Shown one piece after another: positions 19,265-27,883 of a stretch of 64,000 nt of DNA. A program made the translations under genes and the position numbers. The notes below the pieces were generated by a model. It ran no database searches, had not been told where the DNA came from, and saw nothing but the letters and a program-made list of their open reading frames with translations. Within the stretch, counting starts at the first letter, position 1. Every line of letters begins with the position of its first letter. Source of the stretch: Saprospirales bacterium (GTDB lineage Bacteria > Bacteroidota > Bacteroidia > Chitinophagales > Saprospiraceae); NCBI GenBank assembly GCA_016703765.1, contig JADJBL010000001.1:310001-374000 (forward strand), read 5' to 3'.

Positions 19265-20759
19265 TTATTCTAAGGCGGTTTGCCGCATAAAATCTACGGT
19301 TTCGTGGAGATCTACGCTCAGCACCCGGTCTTCCCCGACGGGTTGGACCCTGGCGCCATAAGCGTCGAGTAGCTTTTCCAACCGCGCTCCGCTGCGATGC
19401 GGCCTTCGGAAATGGATCGCCTGTGCGGCGGTAAAGCATTCAATGGCCAGCAAGCGCTCCAGGTTCTCGACGACCCGGATGAGTTTTGTCCCTGCATTGG
19501 CGGCCATGCTGACGTGGTCTTCCTGTCCGTTGCTCGACACGATAGAATCCACGGAGGCAGGGGTGCACAGTTGTTTGTTCTGGCTCACGATCGCCGCGGC
19601 GGTATATTGCGGGATCATCAACCCGGAATGCAGTCCCGGATTGGGGGTGAGAAACGCGGGCAGGCCCCTTTGTCCGGAGATCAGCTGGTACACCCGCCTC
19701 TCCGAGATGCTGCCCAATTCGGCAAGCGCAATAGCTAGAAAATCGGCGGCAAGCGCGAGGGGTTGGGCGTGGAAATTGCCCCCGGAGAGGATGGCGTCCG
19801 AATCCGGGGAAGATATTGGGGTTGTCGGTCACGCCGTTGATCTCCGTCTCGACGACCTTTTTCACGTATTCGATCGCGTCCCAGCTCGCCCCGTGCACCT
19901 GGGGTACACAGCGGAACGCATAGGGATCCTGGACCGTATTTTTTTGACGCGCCATGATTTCGCTGCCCTCCAGCCAAAGCCTGACCCCGTCGGCAACCAC
20001 CTGCTGCCCGTGATGCGGACGTATCTGATGAAGCCGGGCGTCGAAGGGTTCGATCAACCCGTCAAAAGCGTCGAGCGACAAAGAGGCGCAGGCGGTCGCC
20101 CATTCGAACAGGCGCAGGGCCTCCAGTATCCCATGCAGGGCGTAGGCCGCCGAAAACTGCGTGCCGTTCAGCAGCGCCAGCCCTTCTTTTTCCTTGAGCA
20201 CAATAGGCTCCCAGCCCAGTTCTTTCAGGACTCCGGCCGAAGCTCTTTTCTCTCCTTTATATCTCACCTCCCCCAATCCAAGCAGCGGGAGGCTCAGGTG
20301 GGCCAGCGGCGCCAGATCGCCCGATGCCCCGAGCGAGCCCAATTGGTAAACCACCGGAGAAACGCCCTCGTTGTAGAAGTCGGCCAGGCGCTGCACGGTT
20401 TCGAGTTGTACCCCGGAATACCCGAAGCCCAGGCTCTTGATCTTGAGTAATAACATGAGCCGCACGATCGATTCGGGCGCTTCCTCGCCCATCCCGCAGG
20501 CGTGCGATTGCACGAGGTTGATCTGGAGCGCGCCGAGCTCTTCTTGCGAGATCCGCACGTTGCACAGCGACCCGAATCCGGTGTTGATGCCGTAAAACAG
20601 GCTGTCCGACCCGCTTAGCTTCCGGTCGAGGTAGTCGCGGCATCGCAACACCTTTTCCTTCACCTCCTCCGCCAATTGAATACGGGCCTTTTTGTCCAAA
20701 AACTTCTTCACCTGCGCGAGCGACACAGGCTGGGAACTGATCGTAAAGGTTTCTTCCAT
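19265..20759 (-). CDS. hutH: Histidine ammonia-lyase (one frameshift)
   Basis: This enzyme deaminates histidine to urocanate. The repaired protein is 497 residues, close to Pseudomonas HutH. The MIO prosthetic group forms from Ala145-Ser146-Gly147 in GSLGASGDLAPLAH; Tyr56 in YGINTGFG and the SH of NLVQSHACGMG (about 85-86) match histidine rather than phenylalanine/tyrosine lyases. The frame breaks at GGGG 19806-19809 (one surplus base); correction gives the conserved SGGNFHAQPLALAADFLA segment. No hutU, hutI or hutG is near it. It is first in the minus run and ends 10 bases before the PagL-like gene. Confidence 0.9.
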
Positions 20760-20840
20760 ATCTGTAAAATCTTTGCGGCCGAAGGCTAAACGATACTAAA
20801 TCAAGTGGGTCATGCGAATTTTTATCCCGGCGCCTTCCAA

Positions 20841-21004
20841 CTCACCCCCCGGCCCCCTCTCTTAAAAAAGAGGGGGAGCTCTTTGCACTAAAAGCAATGC
20901 CTTTACGCTCTATCTAGTGCTAAAGCTTAGCCGCTCAATCATATCAAGCTGCTAAGGTCAAAAAGCTCCCCCTCTCTGATTGAGAGAGGGGGCCGGGGGG
21001 TGAG
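20841..21004. repeat. Compound G/C-rich inverted repeat
   Basis: The outer arms 20841-20861 and 20984-21004 are perfect 21-bp reverse complements (CTCA, six C, GG, five C, TCTC). Each arm is followed or preceded by a smaller hairpin of CCCCCTCT against AGAGGGGG. A shorter copy of one arm appears at 36707-36727, showing a dispersed family. Confidence 0.8.
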
Positions 21005-21053
21005 TCCGCGATGCCGGGCTGTGCCTTCAATCTTTAAATTCGCACAACTCATG

Positions 21054-21154
21054 TATAAAATCTTTGCGGCCGAAGGCTAAAACCAAACCAACCAAGTGTA
21101 ATATGGCCGCCGGAGGCGACCATATTACAATATAAAATCTTTGCGGCCGAAGGC
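21054..21154. repeat. Direct repeats of a TAAAATCTTTGCGGCCGAAG unit
   Basis: Two copies at 21054-21078 and 21131-21154, with a third at 20763-20790. The CTTTGC part looks like a Bacteroidota -7 element (AATCTTTG), and GCGGCCGAAGGC can pair with itself, so each copy may be a promoter-like or hairpin-forming unit. Between the two lies a hairpin with arms 21098-21106 and 21120-21128 plus an inner CGCC/GGCG pair. Confidence 0.6.
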
Positions 21155-21280
21155 CGCAATATACTCCAAATCTTATGCATTCCTTAAGCGTGGTTAAACA
21201 TACGTTAAACAGGGCTTCTTCGTTTCATCAAAGACCCCGATGTGCGTTAATTGCATGGAAAACCGTGTACCGAAAAGATG

Positions 21281-21288
21281 TACTTTTG
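21281..21288 (+). promoter_or_regulatory. Bacteroidota -7 element for the skp pair
   Basis: TACTTTTG fits TAnnTTTG and is 50 bases before the start of the first Skp-like gene. The -33 element is not clear. Confidence 0.45.
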
Positions 21289-21337
21289 TGCGGTTTTTAT
21301 AGCAAGAAATCAATTCACAACTTCTAAAATCAACGTC

Positions 21338-21874
21338 ATGATGACCCAGATCTTCCCCAAACATGCGATCAAATGGCTGGCTACCGCCGCGTTTGCCATA
21401 GTCTTAACCGGCGCCGTCCAGGCCCAGCGAATCGCTTATGTGGATGTAAACCTCATCCTGGAAAGCATCCAGGAATACCAGAACGCCCAAACCGAACTCG
21501 ACCGCGTAGCGGCCACCTGGCGGCAGGAAATCGCCCAGGAATACGATAAAATCAAAGCCATGTACAACCGCTACCAGGCCGAGCAAGTCCTTATGAGCGA
21601 TGAAGCGCGCAAGCAAAAAGAGGAAGAGATCATGAACAAGGAACAAGCGGTACGCGAAATGCAGAAAGAGAAGTTCGGCCCCGAAGGCGAGCTCTTTAAG
21701 ATGCGGCAGGAACTCGTCCAGCCCATTCAGCAAAAGGTCTACACCGCCATCGAAGTATACGCCAACGACAAGGGCTACGACTTCATCTTCGACAAGGGCG
21801 GCAACGCCGGCATCCTGTTTGCCAGCACCCGCTACGACGTGACGGCGGATGTGCTCGAGGAGTTGAAGCAGTAG
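21338..21874 (+). CDS. OmpH/Skp-family periplasmic chaperone, first copy
   Basis: 178 residues. A signal peptide (about 1-28, ending VQAQ) is followed by the short beta segment RIAYVDVNLIL, two long charged coiled-coil helices that form the Skp tentacles (about 50-125), and a second beta segment KGYDFIFDKGGNAGILFA that closes the trimer core. Skp holds unfolded outer-membrane proteins on the way to BamA. The start is ATG 21338, with a second ATG directly after it. A paralogue follows 144 bases downstream. Confidence 0.9.
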   Translation: MMTQIFPKHAIKWLATAAFAIVLTGAVQAQRIAYVDVNLILESIQEYQNAQTELDRVAATWRQEIAQEYDKIKAMYNRYQAEQVLMSDEARKQKEEEIMNKEQAVREMQKEKFGPEGELFKMRQELVQPIQQKVYTAIEVYANDKGYDFIFDKGGNAGILFASTRYDVTADVLEELKQ

Positions 21875-21889
21875 GAGTTTAGTAGGTTT

Positions 21890-21940
21890 AGAGAGTTTAG
21901 TAGGTTTAGTTTTTGCCCCTCTAAACCTACTAAACTCTCT
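21890..21940. repeat. Perfect 20-bp inverted repeat between the two skp genes
   Basis: Arms 21890-21909 and 21921-21940 pair exactly around an 11-base loop. The arms consist of reiterated TTTAG/GTAGG units. It may stop or attenuate transcription, since the next gene has its own promoter. Confidence 0.65.
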
Positions 21941-21961
21941 AAACTTTCTAAACTTTCCCTT

Positions 21962-21969
21962 TATCTTTG
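21962..21969 (+). promoter_or_regulatory. Bacteroidota -7 element for the second skp gene
   Basis: TATCTTTG matches TAnnTTTG exactly, 50 bases before the ATG at 22019. Confidence 0.5.
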
Positions 21970-22018
21970 TCCCCGATTTTTAACCCCCCCTTTCACAATT
22001 AGAAAATTCAAGTACGAG

Positions 22019-22537
22019 ATGAAAAAATTGATTCTGGTAGGCCTTTGCATGATGAGTTGGGTCTTGAGCTATGAGACTGCAGAAGCCCAAAAATACGCCT
22101 ATGTGACCTCCGGCGCCATTCTGGAAAAGATGCCCGAAATGGAGCAAATGAAGTCCAACCTGGAAGGATACCAGGCACAGCTTCAGAAGAAAGGCCAACA
22201 AATGCTCCAGGAGTTCCAGGCACAGCAGGCCGACGCAGCCGCCAAAAAAGAACGCGGTGAACTGGCCCCCGTTCAGGAGCAAAAAATCCTCGAAGAGCTT
22301 CAGAAAAAACAGGACGAGCTCGTGAACTACGAACAGGAAATGCAGAATATGCTCCTGACCAAACAGGAAGAGCTCCTCAAACCCATCCTCGAAAGGGTAA
22401 ACACCGCCATCCAGGATATCTCCAAGGAAGATCAATACACCATGGTGTTCGATATGAGTTCGGGCGCCGTGCTCTTTGCCGACAGCACCAGCGATATCAC
22501 CCCCAAGGTGAAGCTCAAGCTGGGCATTGTAGAGTAA
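22019..22537 (+). CDS. OmpH/Skp-family periplasmic chaperone, second copy
   Basis: 172 residues: a signal peptide (about 1-23, ending AEAQ), the YAYVTSGAILEKMPEM start of the core, a Gln/Lys/Glu-rich coiled coil (about 40-125), and the closing strand YTMVFDMSSGAVLFAD. It differs enough from the upstream copy to be an old duplication; tandem skp-like genes are common in Bacteroidota, where the two may form mixed or separate trimers. Its own promoter suggests separate control. Confidence 0.9.
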   Translation: MKKLILVGLCMMSWVLSYETAEAQKYAYVTSGAILEKMPEMEQMKSNLEGYQAQLQKKGQQMLQEFQAQQADAAAKKERGELAPVQEQKILEELQKKQDELVNYEQEMQNMLLTKQEELLKPILERVNTAIQDISKEDQYTMVFDMSSGAVLFADSTSDITPKVKLKLGIVE

Positions 22538-22578
22538 CTTTAGTTGAAGAGTTGAAAAGTTGAAAAGTTTAATGGCAG

Positions 22579-22602
22579 CCTTTTTGGCTTCGCCAAAAAG
22601 GA
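22579..22602 (+). terminator. Intrinsic terminator-like hairpin after the second skp gene
   Basis: A stem CCTTTTTGGC / GCCAAAAAGG with a very short loop, framed by outer arms of GTTGAAAAGTT and its complement (about 22546-22570 and 22606-22645). It lies across the 5' part of the longest possible murI frame, which argues for a later murI start. Confidence 0.6.
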
Positions 22603-22634
22603 TTACTTCAACTTTTCTCTTCTTCACTTTCAAC

Positions 22635-23450
22635 TTGCACCCTCCAGTCTCCTCTAAAAACCCAATAGGGATTTTCGACAGCGGCGTCGGCGGCCTGACG
22701 GTGGCCAACGCCATTGTCCGGTCTTTGCCGAACGAGGAGATCATCTATTTCGGCGACACCGCCCACTTGCCTTACGGCGATAAATCGGCGGACGCGATAC
22801 GCTATTTCAGCCTTCGCATCTCCAAATTTCTGCTCGAACAAGACTGCAAAATGATCGTGGTGGCCTGCAATTCGGCCTCATCCGCGGCTTACCACGTGCT
22901 GGTCGATTTTTTCAAAGGCCAGGCGCTCTTCGTCAATGTGGTCGATCCCCTGGTGGAAAAGGTGGCTGGGAAGCGCTACCGCAAAGTCGGCGTTATCGCC
23001 ACCAAGGCCACCGTGCAATCGGGTATGTACGAGCGACAGCTCCGCGCTCTGCAGCCCGACCTGGAGATCGCCTCCCTTGCCACCCCGCTGCTGGCGCCCA
23101 TGATCGAAGAGGGCTATGTGCACAACGAGATCAGCCATGCGGTGCTCCAAAGCTACCTGAGCCATCCCTCCCTGCAAGGCATCGACGCCCTGCTCCTGGC
23201 CTGTACACACTACCCGCTCATCCGTCCGGATATAGAGGCTTTTTTTGAAGGAAAGGTGGAAATTTTCGACTCGACGGACGTCGTGGTTTCGGCCGTCAGG
23301 CAACGCCTGGGTTCAAAAAACCTGCTCAACGAGCAAAAGCCGCAGCGCCCTCACCGATTCTACGTGTCGGACTACACGTCCTCTTTCGAGTCGACCACTC
23401 GACTATTTTATAAGGAGGAGATTGCGTTGGAGCATTGTCCGATCTGGTAA
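22635..23450 (+). CDS. murI: Glutamate racemase
   Basis: Makes D-glutamate for peptidoglycan. The two catalytic cysteines are in VVACNSAS and LLACTHYPLI; the N-terminal IGIFDSGVGGLTVA and YFGDTAHLPYG are family hallmarks. The start is uncertain. The frame opens at an ATG at 22572, but that start lies in a terminator-like hairpin and would add residues with no family match. I prefer TTG 22635, which puts the start about 11 residues before the conserved IGIFDSG, as in homologues. A lost ATG through an indel is also possible. Confidence 0.88.
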   Translation: MHPPVSSKNPIGIFDSGVGGLTVANAIVRSLPNEEIIYFGDTAHLPYGDKSADAIRYFSLRISKFLLEQDCKMIVVACNSASSAAYHVLVDFFKGQALFVNVVDPLVEKVAGKRYRKVGVIATKATVQSGMYERQLRALQPDLEIASLATPLLAPMIEEGYVHNEISHAVLQSYLSHPSLQGIDALLLACTHYPLIRPDIEAFFEGKVEIFDSTDVVVSAVRQRLGSKNLLNEQKPQRPHRFYVSDYTSSFESTTRLFYKEEIALEHCPIW

Positions 23451-23460
23451 ACGGGGCGGT

Positions 23461-24188
23461 TCACCCGTACAACTCATACCTTACCTGCGACTTATCAAAT
23501 CCCGTCTTGACGATCAGATTGGCCACCGCCTCGTCGATCATGTTTTGCCAGCCGCAGAGGTAGAACACCACGTCTTCGCGGGGCGCGGGGTAATGCTCCA
23601 GGTAAACCTGATGCACATAGCCTTTATAGCCTGCCCAGTCCGGCTCTCGGGAAAGGGCGATGTCGTAGCGGAAATTCGGCCACAGGTCGCGATACGCTTC
23701 AAATTCCTCGCGGTAGAGGATGCCGTCTTCCCGGCGGGTGCCGAAGATCAGGTGGATGCCTTTGAAAGGGAGCTTGCGCCGATGGATATCCCGGATCATG
23801 CTGCGAAAAGGGGCGATCCCGGTGCCGGTGCAGACGAGCACCAGGGTTTTGTCCAGTTGTTCTGGCAGGACAAAGCCGCCATCGGGGCCTTTCAGGCGCA
23901 GGACGGTACCCTCCTTCACTTCTTCAAAAAAGTATTGGGTGGCCAGGCCTCCGTTCATGTGCACGATGCAAAACTCGAGGGTATTGCCCTCCCCCGGCCC
24001 GTTGGCGATGGAATAGCTCCGCCAGCGATTCAGGCGTTTTTCGTGCACGGGAAGGTCCATGGTCACAAATTGGCCGGCTTTGAACTCAAAGGGCTCGGGC
24101 TCCGGGATGTTCACCCAGAATCGCTTGGTGCTGGGACTTTCGTCCTGTATGCGGATGACGGTGGCGTCGTACCAGTTGGAGGAGGCAT
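23461..24188 (-). CDS. Ferredoxin-NADP reductase-like FAD oxidoreductase (probable frameshift at the start)
   Basis: The FAD-binding beta-barrel contains RWRSYSIANGP (the RxYS motif), and the NAD(P) domain has LVCTGTGIAPFRSMI and FGTRREDGILY, ending YLCGWQNMIDEAV and the terminal YELYG. No iron-sulfur domain is present, so it takes or gives electrons through a separate partner. The open frame begins at a GTG (24114) that would lack the first strand of the barrel. Homologous-looking sequence (NWYDATVIRIQDESPSTKRFW) continues upstream. An ATG at 24188 would serve if one base is missing at about 24185, giving 242 residues. That repair is inferred. Confidence 0.8.
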
Positions 24189-24204
24189 GGAGAATGGAGG
24201 GGGG

Positions 24205-24230
24205 TTGTTGGGTTGTTGGGTTGTTGGGTT
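24205..24230. repeat. 8-bp tandem repeat TTGTTGGG, three copies
   Basis: Three exact units plus TT lie between the GHMP kinase and the reductase. A loosely related run of AACCC/AACAACCC occurs at 4632-4655. The low copy number and unit length rule out CRISPR. Confidence 0.6.
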
Positions 24231-24237
24231 AATAAAC

Positions 24238-25196
24238 CTAAAAGAATGAGCGATTGATAGGGAAGAAACACCGAAAACCCTTTTTCGTTGAAATAAGCCC
24301 GCGTTTCTTCCTCCGTTCTTTCGCTGCTGGCCAACGCGAAATCGCCTCCCCAGGCGCCGAGAGATTTGAGCTCGCCCCAGTAATCGGGGAAGTGCAGCTC
24401 TTTGGCGCGGGGAAGGCCCAGAAAATTGCCCACGAGCGCTTCGTGCTCACGCAGGAGTTTGTCCCAAGTGAGGAGATCGGTGCAATCCAGCATAGATTGG
24501 GTGAGTTGGGAGATTTCCAAAACATGCTCATCCACCGAGCCCTGGCGCTCGCGGTAGCGGGCGATACCCTCGCGGCTGTCCTGCTTGTTTCCGAGGTACA
24601 CGAAATAAAGCTGAGAGGCAAAGGGCGGCCGAAAATCGCAGGGCAAAACCTCGGGCGGATTTCCCGTCCGGTAGAGGAATGGCCCTTCCCCGCCCGCGGC
24701 CGCCACGTCGTAGCCCGAACCGCCGAAAGTGCTTTTGAGCAACTGAAAGGGGTTTACATCCGCCCATTGGGCAAAGAGGTAAATGAGAGTCGAACTGGAA
24801 CCCAGGCCCCAGGCCCGGGGAAAATCCAGGCGGGTTTCCACGCTCAGGCAGGTTTGGTTTAGCAGGAAAGTGGGTGACAGGGTACAGATTGATTCGAGGA
24901 TCTGTTGCAGCCGCTGCCCGGTTGGATCGTCGCTTCCTTTGATGTAAGAAAGGCCGGGGAGCTCAAACTCTCCTTCGAACCAGATTTTCCCACCGTCGTC
25001 GCGGCTCTTCCAGAGCAGCAGGCCTTCAATACCACCTTCCGAAACACGCATGGTTTGGCCCAGCCTGGTCGGGAGAGCCAAAGCCAGGGCCCCATCGAGA
25101 ACGAAGTATTCGCCCGACAAGAGTAATTTTCCATTTGCCCGCCAAAAAGATTCGATAGTAGGAGCGTTTTTGCACGTTAAACCAATCGGCGGTCAT
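24238..25196 (-). CDS. GYDIA-family GHMP kinase of the mevalonate cluster (two inferred frameshifts)
   Basis: A GHMP-superfamily kinase: NGKLLLSGEYFVLDGALALA at the N-terminus, the ATP loop WGLGSSSTL, and GGSGYDVAAAGG, the GYD(I/V)A signature of a Bacteroidota family found beside HMG-CoA reductase. It probably phosphorylates mevalonate or a later mevalonate intermediate; the exact step is not proven by sequence. The clean open frame begins at a TTG (25120), missing the conserved start. Removing one base from the five-T run 25167-25171 joins it to an ATG at 25196 that overlaps the HMG-CoA reductase stop (ATGA). Removing one from 24240-24243 ends it at TAG 24238-24240 after PYQSLIL. The repaired length is 318 residues. 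Confidence 0.75.
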
Positions 25197-26560
25197 TTTT
25201 TCACCGCCATGACCAGTCCCTGCGCTATTTGTTCGGCTTCCCGCCATGCAGCCAAAAAATGACCTACTGCGGAGTGGGATACTGTTTTATCTTCAAAATA
25301 AACCCTGGCGGCTTCGACTTCCACTTCATTGGCGCCAAGATGGTGCAGTATGTTCTGCAAATGAAGCTTCATGTGGCCCTGCTGGATCCCCGTAGTAATG
25401 AGGGAGCGCACGGCGGAAAAATTCTGGGCAAGTCCAACAGAGGCGATGATCGACATCAGTTCCCGGGCGCTGGGGTTGCCCAATATTTCGAGCGATTGTT
25501 TAGCAAGGGGGTGGAGTTTGGTCAGCCCGCCCACCGTGCCAACGGCCAGTGGAAGTTCCAGATGGAAACGAAAAAGACCGTCCACATGTTCGCAGCGGCT
25601 CAGGCTTCGGTATTGGCCGTCGCGGGCGGCGTAGGCATGGCCGCAGGCTTCGATGGCCCGGAAATCGTTGCCCGTGGCCAGCACCACCGCGTCGATGCCG
25701 TTGAAGATGCCCTTGTTGTGGGTAACGGCCCGAAAGGGGTCTATGCAGGCCACGCGCACGGCTTTGGCGAAGCGGTCGGCAAACTCGGGCCCGCTCATGG
25801 CGCCGCAAAGGATGTCGAGATCCTCCGCGGGACATTCGGCCCAAACCTCCACCAGGCAATCAGGCGTATAATTGGAAAGGATGGACATAAGCACATCCAC
25901 CTTTGGCGAATTTGCCGCAAAGGCGGGATGTTGGGAAATGAAATGTTGCAGGCCCTCGGCGAAGGCTTCCAGGACCGAGTTGATAAAATTGGCGCCCATG
26001 CTGTCGCAGGTTTCGAACGAAACGAGGAGCTGGTAGTAGTCCGGTTCCAGTTGGGAGAAATTCAGGAACTCCATGCCGGTGACCCCGCCGCCCCGTTTGC
26101 GCATGTTGGCGGTGAGGGCTTCGACCCGGCTATTCAATACCGCTTTCAACTCGGGTTCCAGGCTTTTGAGCAGCACAAAATCGCCTTTCCAGAAAAAATG
26201 CACCTGCCCCATCTTTCGGGTATCGACGATACGGGTGTGAAAACCTCCTCTGTCCGCCCAGAATTTGGCGGCACTGGAAGCCGCCGCCACCACGGAGCTC
26301 TCCTCGATCACCATGGGGATGGCGTAATAGCGTCCGTCGATCAGGAAGTTGGGGGCGATGCCATAGGGAAGGAGGTAGTTGCTCACGGTATTTTCGCTAA
26401 ACCCGTCGATGATCCGCTGCAGGACGGCATCGGGATGCCAGAACCGCTCCATCTCCCGTCCGGTATCTTCGGGGGTTTGGGAAAAATTGTCAACCAGCCA
26501 TTTGATCTTTTTGGACTTTGGCCATTTGGAAAACCCCGCGATCGCTTTTTTTTCGTGCAT
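25193..26560 (-). CDS. Hydroxymethylglutaryl-CoA reductase, class II type
   Basis: 455 residues. It interconverts HMG-CoA and mevalonate. Recognisable blocks are IPMVIEESSVVAAAS (catalytic Glu), CDSMGANFIN (HMG-binding), THNKGIFNGIDAVVLATGND (catalytic Lys and Asp), and SHSAVGHFLAA near the C-terminus (catalytic His). The length and lack of membrane helices place it with the soluble class II enzymes, named degradative after Pseudomonas mevalonii, but the flanking type 2 isomerase and GHMP kinase argue for biosynthesis here. The start is ATG 26560, 10 bases after the isomerase stop. Confidence 0.9.
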   Translation of the reverse strand: MHEKKAIAGFSKWPKSKKIKWLVDNFSQTPEDTGREMERFWHPDAVLQRIIDGFSENTVSNYLLPYGIAPNFLIDGRYYAIPMVIEESSVVAAASSAAKFWADRGGFHTRIVDTRKMGQVHFFWKGDFVLLKSLEPELKAVLNSRVEALTANMRKRGGGVTGMEFLNFSQLEPDYYQLLVSFETCDSMGANFINSVLEAFAEGLQHFISQHPAFAANSPKVDVLMSILSNYTPDCLVEVWAECPAEDLDILCGAMSGPEFADRFAKAVRVACIDPFRAVTHNKGIFNGIDAVVLATGNDFRAIEACGHAYAARDGQYRSLSRCEHVDGLFRFHLELPLAVGTVGGLTKLHPLAKQSLEILGNPSARELMSIIASVGLAQNFSAVRSLITTGIQQGHMKLHLQNILHHLGANEVEVEAARVYFEDKTVSHSAVGHFLAAWREAEQIAQGLVMAVKK

Positions 26561-26570
26561 GGAAAAAAGA

Positions 26571-27611
26571 TTAACGAACCTTGAGGTAAGTCCTGGCCAG
26601 CTCGAGGCCGCGCACCTGGCTTTCCACATAATCGCGCAGGGCCTCGTAGTCGCCCCTCGCGTGTTGCAGAAAACCCGACGCCTGTCCGTAGACGGCCGGC
26701 AATTGGACCTTATTGATGAGGTAGTAGCCGTCGAGAAAATGCCGGATGCCCCCCGATATGATGATCTGCCTGCATTGCAGGCTCTTGCCCAGGCCTTCGA
26801 CCAGGCGGTTGGTGAAATCGACCATTTCGGCGGCGCTGTGGCCGGTAAGGGCTAGTTGTTCGAATAGTTCTCTTTTAGCCGGTTCGCTGCGGAGGAGCTC
26901 CAGTTTGGCAAAATTGGTGCCTCCGTTCGCCGCAAAATCGATGGCCTCCAGAGGGAGTTGCAGCAAGTGGCGAAGGCTTTCCGGCCCGAAACCCTGGCCC
27001 ACCTCCTTGACGATGACGGGGTAAACGGCGCTGTCCAGCACCCGGCGAATGGTATCGAGGGGCGGATGCAAAAAGACATCGCCTTCCGGTTGAAGCCACT
27101 CCTGCATGGGGTTGACGTGGATGATCAATCCGTCGGCCTGTAGTTTATCGATCAGCGCGGGAATACGGTAAAGCTCTCCCTGTTCGATCAGTTGTTCGAT
27201 CTGGGCGATGCCGAGATTGGCGTACAGAGGCAGATCGTCTCCAATGAGGGGACGGACGGCGAAATCTTGCAGGTTCTCATCGTCGAACAACAGGGAGCGG
27301 CAAGACCCCAGGCCCATGCCCATTCCGAATTCGCGGCAGGCGCGGGCGAGGTTGTGGTTGATGGTGCGGGCCATTTCGGTGCCTCCCGTCATGCTCGACA
27401 CCCAAAGGGGCGCCCGCAGGGTCTTACCCAGAAAGGGAAAAGCCGGCCAGCCGTTTTTCTGCGGATGGGCAGCCAGCATAGGCTCGTAGAAAAAACGGCG
27501 GTCCAGCTCGGCGCCGCTCACCTGCGACTGCAAGGCGAGCTCGATGTGGTCGCGCTTCCGCGACGCAGCGGTGGGGTCCGTTTTCTCCAGTTTGTCCATT
27601 GATGTGGCCAT
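26571..27611 (-). CDS. fni: Type 2 isopentenyl-diphosphate delta-isomerase
   Basis: An FMN-dependent enzyme that interconverts IPP and DMAPP. About 346 residues from ATG 27611, with ATG 27599 as an alternative. Motifs are RKRDHIELAL at the N-terminus (substrate-binding RKxxH), SSMTGGTEMARTINHNLA (FMN phosphate and ring), ANLGIAQ, IIHVNPMQEWLQPEGD, VKEVGQGF, DFAANGGTNFAKLE and SGGIRH. It is first in the cluster that runs isomerase - HMG-CoA reductase - GHMP kinase - reductase, a compact mevalonate-pathway operon. Confidence 0.93.
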   Translation of the reverse strand: MATSMDKLEKTDPTAASRKRDHIELALQSQVSGAELDRRFFYEPMLAAHPQKNGWPAFPFLGKTLRAPLWVSSMTGGTEMARTINHNLARACREFGMGMGLGSCRSLLFDDENLQDFAVRPLIGDDLPLYANLGIAQIEQLIEQGELYRIPALIDKLQADGLIIHVNPMQEWLQPEGDVFLHPPLDTIRRVLDSAVYPVIVKEVGQGFGPESLRHLLQLPLEAIDFAANGGTNFAKLELLRSEPAKRELFEQLALTGHSAAEMVDFTNRLVEGLGKSLQCRQIIISGGIRHFLDGYYLINKVQLPAVYGQASGFLQHARGDYEALRDYVESQVRGLELARTYLKVR

Positions 27612-27883
27612 AAGTCCTGTTTGTAAATATACGCTTAAAGCATTGAGACTTGAAACAAAGAGGGGCTGAAATGGTTTAGGGAAAGCCATGAAGCGGTAAA
27701 ACCCTCAAACCGAACGCATTGAAAACCGCGGTGCCAAATTTTGACTGTTTTTCAGCGAGTTAGGATTATTTTCATGAATATTTTTTTGAAGAAGGTTTGT
27801 AATTTGAAGGTCAATCGCATACCTTTGCATCCGCTTTCGGCAAAAGATAGTTGATTTTATTATTGCTTATAAAAAGATAATCA
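27612..27883. other. 272-base divergent promoter region
   Basis: No gene is seen. It separates fni (minus) from rplM (plus) and holds the strong rplM promoter at 27796-27827. Confidence 0.6.
27796..27827 (+). promoter_or_regulatory. Strong Bacteroidota promoter for the rplM operon
   Basis: TTTG (27796-27799), a 20-base spacer and TACCTTTG (27820-27827): a full match to the -33/-7 consensus. Transcription would start near 27834, leaving a 50-base leader. Confidence 0.7.

Larger units (their letters stand above)
20760..21337. other. 578-base non-coding repeat region between hutH and the first skp
   Basis: No convincing gene lies here. It holds three copies of a GCGGCCGAAGGC motif (20763-20790, 21054-21080, 21131-21154), a long G/C-rich inverted repeat (20841-21004), a small hairpin (21098-21128) and, at the end, a promoter for the skp-like genes. 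Both flanking genes are transcribed away from it. Confidence 0.7.

Noticed and set aside
20760..21337. An insertion sequence or remnant transposon in the repeat region
   Set aside because: There are no transposase fragments and no terminal repeats flanked by target duplications that I can see.
24205..24230. The TTGTTGGG tandem repeat as a CRISPR array
   Set aside because: The unit is 8 bp with no spacers, and no cas genes are in the window.
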